The notes below the pieces were generated by a model. The model did not search any database. It was not told the origin of the DNA and worked only from the letters and a program-made list of their open reading frames with translations. A stretch of DNA of 64,000 bases from Streptomyces himalayensis subsp. himalayensis (GTDB lineage: Bacteria; Actinomycetota; Actinomycetes; Streptomycetales; Streptomycetaceae), in NCBI RefSeq assembly GCF_013778455.1, contig NZ_JACEHE010000012.1:186001-250000 (forward strand), written 5' to 3'. This document shows positions 58,464-64,000 of the stretch, piece by piece; position 1 is the first letter of the stretch, and each line of letters starts with the position of its first letter. Both the position numbers and the translations under genes were made by a program.

Positions 58464-59684
58464 TCAGGCCGCCTCCTGGAGCAGCGCTCCAGGAGGTCTT
58501 CCGCCATCAGCACCAGCCGGGTTGAGACCAGCCCGGACGAGCATGACGCGTGCGGAGTTCTTGTCCCGTGGGGACACGGTTCCGCACGCGGTGCAGGTGT
58601 AGCTGCGCTCACCCAGCGGCAGTGCGTGCTTGGCTCTCGCATCGCAGTGCGCGCAGTCCATCGTGGTGTGCGCGGGGTGTACGAGGCGGATGTTCCGCCC
58701 GTGCTTGCGGCCCATCTCGGTCAGAGCGGCCTTGGTGGCGCCGATGGCGGCGTCAGCGGCCTTGCGGGCCATGGTGGTCTTGGCGAGGAACTTCGGACGG
58801 AAGTCCTCGACAGCGATGGCGTCGTGGCCGCGGACAACCTTCTTGGCCCACTTGCGACCGGTGTCCTCACGCTGCCTCGCGACCTTTTTGTGCGCCTTGG
58901 CCCGCAGTTTCTTCGCCTCGCGGTAGCCCTTCGATCCGGGCTGGCCCTTCTTCGGCTTGCGGCGGGCCATCATTCGGTCGTACCGGGCCAGCTTCGTCTG
59001 GGCCTTCTTGCCGTGCTGGGCGTGCGGCAGGTCGTGCGCGTCGGACGTGGTGGTCGCGGTCTCCTTCACGCCCCAGTCGACACCGAGTGCGTGGCCGGTC
59101 TGCGGCAGGGGCTCAACCTGGGCGGGGACGACGAACGAGCAGTACCAATGCCCGAGGCTGTCCTGGTACACGCGCACCGAGGACGGCTCAGCCGGCAGTT
59201 CCCGCGACCACGCCACTGTTACGACGATGCCCCCGGCCAGGTGCAGCCGGCCGTCCTTCAAACGGAACCCACGCCGTGTGTAGTTGAGGGTCGGCAGTGC
59301 CTCGCGCTTGGTCTTCCACTTCGGCATCCTGGCCCGGCGCGTCATGGGCAGGCGCTCTGTGATGTCCTTCTGCGCCTTGGCGCGGGAGCGGCCGAAGTCG
59401 CGGATGATCTGCTGCTGGGGAACCGACGAGCCCGCCCGCAGCCACGGCGTGCGGGTGCGGGCTTCGGTCAGCATCTTGTCGAGTTGAGCCGGGCCGCACG
59501 TGGCCTTCTGGCCGGTGGCCTTGTTGTGCAGGTGTACGGCCTTGGACTTGGCGACACATTCGTTCCACACCCACCGGCATCGGTCCCACTCCGCCGTCAG
59601 GGCGGTGCGGGCGGTGGACGACACGCGCAGCCGGTAGGTGTAGCGGGCATGCCCGGCCTCCGCAGCCGCCCTCACCTGCGCCAT
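58464..59684 (-). CDS. tnpB: TnpB RNA-guided nuclease
   Basis: A 406-residue TnpB/OrfB protein. The N-terminal half includes the WED-like region (RYTYRLRVSSTARTALTAEW). The RuvC residues are all present: Asp203 in GVDWGVKE, Glu293 in AVEDFRPK and Asp374 in DKNSAR. A zinc ribbon is formed by CAHC (344-347) and CTAC (364-367). ATG 59684 has GAGGGGG upstream. TnpB proteins cut DNA guided by a reRNA transcribed from the element's right end; here all catalytic residues are intact, so activity is likely. Length is normal. Confidence 0.93.
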   Translation of the reverse strand: MAQVRAAAEAGHARYTYRLRVSSTARTALTAEWDRCRWVWNECVAKSKAVHLHNKATGQKATCGPAQLDKMLTEARTRTPWLRAGSSVPQQQIIRDFGRSRAKAQKDITERLPMTRRARMPKWKTKREALPTLNYTRRGFRLKDGRLHLAGGIVVTVAWSRELPAEPSSVRVYQDSLGHWYCSFVVPAQVEPLPQTGHALGVDWGVKETATTTSDAHDLPHAQHGKKAQTKLARYDRMMARRKPKKGQPGSKGYREAKKLRAKAHKKVARQREDTGRKWAKKVVRGHDAIAVEDFRPKFLAKTTMARKAADAAIGATKAALTEMGRKHGRNIRLVHPAHTTMDCAHCDARAKHALPLGERSYTCTACGTVSPRDKNSARVMLVRAGLNPAGADGGRPPGALLQEAA

Positions 59685-59909
59685 CGCGCCCCCTCACGGT
59701 CCCCGGCCGGGACGCCATGGCATCCCCAACCCTCCGAAGGACCATACGTACGACTGCCGCACATGCGTACCCCGATCCCACAGCCACCACCCCAACCAGC
59801 GATCAGGGGTACGGGCGTTCGCATCACCCCGGCGGCGCCTGACGGCGGTACGGGCGCTCCGCGCCCTGAACCGGATGCGGCGACGCTCCGCGTCGCGACA
59901 CCCGGATGC

Positions 59910-59940
59910 GATTCCTCCCCGGCGTGAACGCCGGGGCCTC
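59910..59940 (-). repeat. Second right-end-like hairpin without its own tnpB
   Basis: GATTCCTCCCCGGCGTGAAC and GCCGGGGCC pair as CCCCGGCG / CGCCGGGG with the same layout and orientation as the right-end stem at 58429. It is either a relic of another element or part of this element's left end. CCGGATGCG is repeated at 59871 and 59903. Confidence 0.45.
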
Positions 59941-59961
59941 CTCGCAAGAAGCAGGTGAATC

Positions 59962-60177
59962 GTGACGTTCGCGAAGCATGCGCCAGGCCCTGATATCAGC
60001 CAACTGGACGGCCTGATCTGGCGCAAGAGCACCTATAGCGGTGCCGAGAACGCTTGCGTCGAACACGCCCCCCTCCCGTCCGGCCGGCAAGCCGTCCGTG
60101 ACTCCAAGGACCCCGGCCGCGGAATCCTCCATTTCGGGCCGGGCGCATGGCGGGTGTTCGTCGAGTCCTGGCGCTGA
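59962..60177 (+). CDS. DUF397-family protein
   Basis: A 71-residue protein from a GTG start, ISQLDGLIWRKSTYSGAENA followed by CVEHAPLPSGRQAVRDSKDP and FGPGAWRVFVESWR. WRKSTYSG and VRDSKDP are the hallmarks of DUF397. These proteins normally lie beside an XRE regulator of the Scr1/WhiJ type and often an anti-sigma-like kinase; here no such partner is adjacent. It starts 22 bases from the orphan hairpin, suggesting that an insertion or deletion removed its partner. Confidence 0.85.
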   Translation: MTFAKHAPGPDISQLDGLIWRKSTYSGAENACVEHAPLPSGRQAVRDSKDPGRGILHFGPGAWRVFVESWR

Positions 60178-60298
60178 CGAGTCAGCACTCGCAGCGGTGA
60201 GTTCGCTGAATTCACCGGCCGCTACGTCGTTGGTCGTAGGTCCTGGTCGGGGCCGGGCATCGTTCCCGGGACCGATACGGAGCCGTAAGACGGCTGAC

Positions 60299-60310
60299 TA
60301 GCGTGCTTGC
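60299..60310 (+). promoter_or_regulatory. -10 box of a probable leaderless promoter
   Basis: TAGCGT ends 7 bases before the ATG at 60311, which would put transcription start at the A of ATG. The -35 region is weak. Confidence 0.4.
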
Positions 60311-61345
60311 ATGGACACATCAGGAGATACGACGGGTGTGCTCGACGAAGCGCTGGAGCGGTTGCATGTGTCGGGGCCGGAGCGGGTCGGGCGGCTGACC
60401 AATCACGCTCCTATGGTGGTTGAGGCGCTCGCCTCTCACGGGCAGTCGGGTGCTGTGCACCGCTGGCTGGATCTGTACGAGGCGAAACTCGAGGAATTCC
60501 CCAGCTCGGTGGAGTCCGTTACTGATGCCAACTGGCCTGCTGCGCTGGGTGATTCACGTCGGATTGCCGACTGGATCGCGTACTTCACGCGCGCCATCGG
60601 TGAAGGCTCCTGGAGAGACCTGCTCGCGACGTGGTGGCCGCGTCTGCTGCCAGGGATGTACGGGGGGTCAACCCACCCGGTGGTCCGCGTGGGCCATGCC
60701 GTGCGCGCCCTCATCGAGGGCGGGGGAAGTGCTCCTCGTCTCACCGAACTCGCTCATGGGCTGGGTTATTGGGCCGCGCGGCATCATCCTGTCTCCGGTA
60801 TCGCGCTGCTTCCCGGTGTTCATGAGATGGGGGATGTCGTCGAGGCCCTGGACGCCGTGCCGCCGGTCCCGGATCCGCACGGTGGATTCCCGGCCCGGCT
60901 GGCCCTCGTCGAATGGCTGCCCGCTTGGGCGAGCGAGGTGACCGACCCGGACGCGGCCAGGGAGCGGCTCGCCGAGCTGGTGCGTGCCGCGACTCATCGC
61001 TATGCAACGCATGGCCACGGCAACGAGACGATGCTGGTCCACGCGGCGACGGCGCCCAGCGCCGTGCTGCGCACGCTGCCCGCTCTACCCCGTGCCCTGT
61101 GGGCACCGAGCCTCCACGCGGCGTGGCTGGCCTCGGCGGCGGTGACGGCGATGTACGCCCCGAGTGAGCCGGTGCCCTATGTGCCGCCCGGTCGCATCAC
61201 CGCCGAAGAGGTCCTCGAGCGCGCCCTGGCGCACGGTGACGAACACGTCATCAAGCTGACCGACACCGCACTGGATATCGGTGACGACGAACAGGCGCTC
61301 GCCGCCGCTCTACGTGCCATCGAGCTCAGCGAGCCGATTTCCTGA
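60311..61345 (+). CDS. Questin oxidase-like protein (DUF4243 type)
   Basis: A 344-residue protein of the questin oxidase-like family, recognised from its pattern: FEGRLTNHAPMVVEAL-like start (VGRLTNHAPMVVEALASHG), HRWLDLYEAKL, LLPGMYGGSTHPVVRVGHAV, HGLGYWAARHHP and NETMLVHAATAPSAVLRTLP. Fungal questin oxidase opens an anthraquinone ring with NADPH; bacterial members are untested. His-rich motifs (THP, RVGHAV, ARHHP, ATHRYATHGHGNE) could bind metal. It is probably monocistronic with a leaderless start and a terminator downstream. Confidence 0.85.
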   Translation: MDTSGDTTGVLDEALERLHVSGPERVGRLTNHAPMVVEALASHGQSGAVHRWLDLYEAKLEEFPSSVESVTDANWPAALGDSRRIADWIAYFTRAIGEGSWRDLLATWWPRLLPGMYGGSTHPVVRVGHAVRALIEGGGSAPRLTELAHGLGYWAARHHPVSGIALLPGVHEMGDVVEALDAVPPVPDPHGGFPARLALVEWLPAWASEVTDPDAARERLAELVRAATHRYATHGHGNETMLVHAATAPSAVLRTLPALPRALWAPSLHAAWLASAAVTAMYAPSEPVPYVPPGRITAEEVLERALAHGDEHVIKLTDTALDIGDDEQALAAALRAIELSEPIS

Positions 61346-61786
61346 ATGGCGAATGCCCGTAGCGGCGGTTCTGTGAATGCCCTCGCGATGGTTCTTCTAG
61401 GCGCGCGTCTTCCCTGCGCGCGCCTTTTGCTACTGCCCGGTATCCCTCTGATTCATGTCTCTTGCGTCACTTTCTCAGGGAATATCGCTACTCAGCGTAT
61501 TTTCAGGGATCGAGGTCTCCATTCCCAGTGGTATCGCGCACTTTCGCCGTCGGGCCGTCATGTTCTGGGCCTTTGCGGGCAGGCCTCAGGGTTGCGGTGT
61601 GTAGCGGCGCTTGGCGCGGCGGCGGTTACGGTGAATTCGGGTGGAGAGCCGTAAGACATGCATATGCAGTGACATAGAGCACTTTCAGCTGACCCGTGTG
61701 CATGCTTTCCGCCTGGCAGGGCAGGTGCCCGCGATCGCCGAAAGTGATCGGCGTGCAGAAAGACGGAGTGGAAGGCCGAACAGGAC
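61346..61786. other. Gene-less region, lower GC
   Basis: A terminator lies at 61399-61428. The rest, 61440-61780, has more A and T than most of the window and no credible ORF; it probably includes the aldehyde dehydrogenase promoter. Confidence 0.5.
61399..61428 (+). terminator. Terminator after the questin-oxidase-like gene
   Basis: AGGCGCGCG and CGCGCGCCT pair over 9 positions with a 9-base loop, followed by TTT. Confidence 0.8.
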
Positions 61787-63289
61787 GTGTCGTCGCACAA
61801 GACCATTCATGTGGGCGGAGAGTGGCGCAGCGCCCTCTCCGGTGCCACGCGGGAGATTCTCGACCCGGCGGACGCGAAGCCGTTCGCCGTGATCGCCGAG
61901 GGTGGTGCCGAGGACGCGGACGCCGCCATCGCTGCCGCCCGTGCCGCATTCGACCAGGGCCCCTGGCCCAGGACGCCCGTCGCCGAGCGGGCCGCGCTGC
62001 TGCGCCGGGTCGCCGGCCTGCTCCGCCGCGACCGCGAGGAGCTCGGCCTGCTGGAGAGCCGCGACGCGGGTAAGACGGTGGAGGAAGGGCGCGTGGACAT
62101 CGACTGTGTCGCCGACGCCTTCGTCTACTTCGCCGACCTCGTGGCCGCGGAGGGCGCGGGCCGTGTCGTCGACGCCGGGACGGACACCGTCCACAGCGTC
62201 GTCGTGCACGAGCCCGTCGGCGTCTGCGCGCTCATCACGCCCTGGAACTACCCGCTGCTGCAGGCCAGCTGGAAGATCGCACCCGCGCTGGCGGCCGGCA
62301 ACACGTTCGTCGTCAAGCCGAGCGAGATCACGCCGATGACGACCGTCGCGCTGATCGGCCTGCTCGTCGAGGCCGGGCTGCCCGCCGGGGTCGCCAACAT
62401 CGTGACGGGCCCCGGTCATTCGGTCGGTGCGCGGTTCGCCGAGCACCCGGACGTCGACCTCGTGTCGTTCACGGGCGGGCTCGTCAGCGGTACGAAGGTC
62501 GCTCAGGCCGCGGCCGTCGGCGTCAAGAAGGTCGCCCTCGAGCTTGGGGGCAAGAACCCCAACGTCGTGTTCGCCGACGCCTGCGCCACCGACGAAGGCT
62601 TCGACACCGCCGTCGACCAGGCGCTCAACGCCGCCTTCATCCACAGCGGCCAGGTGTGCTCCGCGGGCTCCCGGCTCATCATCGAGGAGTCGGTGCGCGA
62701 GCGCTTCGTCGCCGAACTCGCCCGCCGGGCCGCGAAGATCCGGCTCGGCCGCGGCACCGAGGACGGCGTCGAGTGCGGGCCGCTCGTATCCGAGCAGCAG
62801 CGCGCGAAGACGGAGGGCTACGTGGCCTCCGCGCTGGAGGAGGGCGCGGTGCTGGTGACCGGCGGGCAGCGGCCCGAGCCGTCCGGCATCCGGCCCGCCA
62901 CCGGCTACTTCTACGAGCCGACCGTCCTCGACCACTGCCACCGCGGGATGCGGGTCGTGCGGGAGGAGGTCTTCGGGCCGGTGCTCACCGTCGAGACCTT
63001 CCGCACCGAGGACGAGGCCGTCGCCCTCGCCAACGACACCGAGTACGGGCTCGCGGGCGCCGTCTGGACCGCCGACGCGGGACGCGCCCGGCGCGTCGCA
63101 GGACGCCTGCGGCACGGCACCGTGTGGATCAACGACTTCCACCCCTACCTCCCGCAGGCCGAGTGGGGCGGCTTCGGCAAGAGCGGGGTCGGCCGCGAAC
63201 TCGGGCCCGCCGGGCTCGCCGAGTACCGCGAGAGCAAGCACGTCTACCAGAACCTGGACCCGCGCCCGGTGCGGTGGTTCGCGGGTTGA
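61787..63289 (+). CDS. Aldehyde dehydrogenase, betaine-aldehyde type
   Basis: A 500-residue NAD(P)+-dependent dehydrogenase. GTG 61787 follows GGAAGG. Motifs are ITPWNYPLLQASWKIAPALA, VKPSEITPMTT, FTGGLVSGTKVAQAA, catalytic Glu252 in LELGGKNPN and Cys291 in SGQVCSAGSRLI, and EEVFGPVLTV. The C-terminal WINDFHPYLPQAEWGGFGKS with FGKSGVGRELG is typical of the BetB/GbsA branch. The next gene is a GMC oxidoreductase, so the pair fits choline to glycine betaine oxidation for osmoprotection. The substrate is inferred from context. Confidence 0.9.
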   Translation: MSSHKTIHVGGEWRSALSGATREILDPADAKPFAVIAEGGAEDADAAIAAARAAFDQGPWPRTPVAERAALLRRVAGLLRRDREELGLLESRDAGKTVEEGRVDIDCVADAFVYFADLVAAEGAGRVVDAGTDTVHSVVVHEPVGVCALITPWNYPLLQASWKIAPALAAGNTFVVKPSEITPMTTVALIGLLVEAGLPAGVANIVTGPGHSVGARFAEHPDVDLVSFTGGLVSGTKVAQAAAVGVKKVALELGGKNPNVVFADACATDEGFDTAVDQALNAAFIHSGQVCSAGSRLIIEESVRERFVAELARRAAKIRLGRGTEDGVECGPLVSEQQRAKTEGYVASALEEGAVLVTGGQRPEPSGIRPATGYFYEPTVLDHCHRGMRVVREEVFGPVLTVETFRTEDEAVALANDTEYGLAGAVWTADAGRARRVAGRLRHGTVWINDFHPYLPQAEWGGFGKSGVGRELGPAGLAEYRESKHVYQNLDPRPVRWFAG

Positions 63290-63310
63290 GCGGAGGCCGC
63301 TGAACCCGCC

Positions 63311-63360
63311 GTCGTACCCCTCGGTACGACCCCATACGCGCGGTAAGACCCCATACGCGC
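63311..63360 (+). repeat. Small hairpin and direct repeats between the two oxidation genes
   Basis: GTCGTACC-CCTC-GGTACGAC is a short stem; GACCCCATACGCGC is then present twice (63328-63341 and 63347-63360). Confidence 0.5.
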
Positions 63361-63392
63361 AGCACCTTGCACGACAGAGGAGCAACACATAC

Positions 63393-64000
63393 ATGTCTGA
63401 GTACGACTACGTCGTCATCGGCGGCGGCACCGCGGGATCCGTGATCGCGTCCCGTCTGACCGAGAACCCGGACGTCCGCGTCGCCGTCATCGAGGGCGGC
63501 CCCAGCGACGTCGACCGGGAGGACGTCCTCACCCTGCGCCGCTGGATGGGCCTGCTCGGCGGAGAGCTCGACTACGACTACCCGACGACCGAGCAGCCAC
63601 GCGGCAACTCGCACATCCGGCACAGCCGCGCCCGCGTGCTCGGCGGCTGCTCCTCGCACAACACCCTGATCTCCTTCAAGCCGCTGCCGTCCGACTGGGA
63701 CGAGTGGGAGCAGGCCGGCGCCAAGGGCTGGGGCGCCGTGCAGATGGAGGCGTACTACGCGCGGCTGCTCAACAACATCGTGGCCGTGGACGAGCAGGAC
63801 CGGAACGCCATCGCGCGCGACTTCGTCGACGCCGCGCATGCCGCGCTCGGGGTTCCGCGTGTCGAGGGCTTCAACAAGAAGCCGTTCGACGAGGGCGTCG
63901 GCTTCTTCGACCTCGCCTACCACCCGGAGAACAACAAGCGGTCGAGTGCGTCGGTCGCGTATCTGCATCCCTTCCTCGACCGGTCCAACCTCGACATCTG
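63393..64000 (+). CDS. GMC oxidoreductase, choline dehydrogenase-like (partial)
   Basis: The first 202 codons are present; the gene runs off the right edge. It opens EYDYVVIGGGTAGSVIASRL, the FAD-binding GxGxxG, and has RARVLGGCSSHNTLISF, the GMC signature 1, followed by GWGAVQMEAYYARLL. ATG 63393 has AGAGGAG upstream. With the aldehyde dehydrogenase 104 bases before it, it probably oxidises choline to betaine aldehyde; other alcohols cannot be excluded from this part. Confidence 0.9.
   Translation, partial: MSEYDYVVIGGGTAGSVIASRLTENPDVRVAVIEGGPSDVDREDVLTLRRWMGLLGGELDYDYPTTEQPRGNSHIRHSRARVLGGCSSHNTLISFKPLPSDWDEWEQAGAKGWGAVQMEAYYARLLNNIVAVDEQDRNAIARDFVDAAHAALGVPRVEGFNKKPFDEGVGFFDLAYHPENNKRSSASVAYLHPFLDRSNLDI

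Larger units (their letters stand above)
58429..59945 (-). mobile_element. IS200/IS605-type element carrying tnpB only
   Basis: The element holds an intact tnpB with a right-end hairpin at 58429-58458. The left boundary is uncertain: small hairpins lie at 59852-59866 and 59881-59895 and a second right-end-like stem at 59910-59940. No tnpA is present, so movement would need a transposase in trans (IS1341-like group). Confidence 0.6.

Noticed and set aside
61346..61654. A 102-codon ORF after the questin-oxidase-like gene
   Set aside because: It spans a terminator hairpin and has no coding bias or ribosome site.

Overview
The window reads as a stretch of a Streptomyces chromosome. Third codon positions are almost always G or C, GTG and TTG starts are common, several genes look leaderless, and the order guaA, pcrA, sucC-sucD, purN-purH, folD, mdh is, from memory and unchecked, that of the conserved Streptomyces core. 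No rRNA, tRNA or CRISPR array was seen. The first gene is cut by the left edge and the last by the right edge.

Layout. (1) 1-13.9 kb: a LAxTG surface protein, a lipoprotein, chorismate mutase behind an apparent Phe/Tyr leader-peptide attenuator, guaA, several membrane and small-molecule genes, then a PspC protein divergent from a PspC-histidine kinase/LuxR regulator pair. (2) 14-24.5 kb: Ku with a small basic protein sharing its C-terminal motif, an SRPBCC protein, two RipA-like NlpC/P60 hydrolases (one behind a ydaO-type c-di-AMP riboswitch), pcrA and an M23 peptidase. (3) 24.7-38.7 kb: a lipase-like hydrolase, a B12-binding mutase subunit, then a compact divergent cluster: DUF5691-like and SWIM zinc-finger genes on one strand, MoxR ATPase, DUF5682-like and VWA genes on the other, separated by a 60-bp interrupted palindrome. 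Two secreted repeat proteins follow, one with 26 eleven-residue repeats. (4) 39-52.8 kb: sucCD, a sigma-like protein with a membrane segment, a large integral membrane protein whose stop codon carries an IS630 insertion, purN-purH, an RDD protein, folD and a DUF3017-like membrane protein with a very long low-complexity N-terminus. (5) 53.5-64 kb: an HTH membrane protein, mdh, a Tat-lipoprotein sulfatase, a small XRE regulator abutting a tnpB element, a DUF397 protein, a questin-oxidase-like protein, and an aldehyde dehydrogenase followed by a GMC oxidoreductase, which together suggest choline-to-betaine oxidation.

How genes work together. SucCD and Mdh are TCA-cycle enzymes; PurN, PurH, GuaA and FolD connect purine synthesis with one-carbon folate supply. 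The NlpC/P60 and M23 proteins are cell-wall hydrolases. The MoxR/DUF5682/VWA/SWIM/DUF5691 cluster resembles the poorly understood yehLMPQ-type loci of enterobacteria and is the best candidate here for an undescribed system. The chorismate mutase leader is the best candidate for an undescribed regulatory element.
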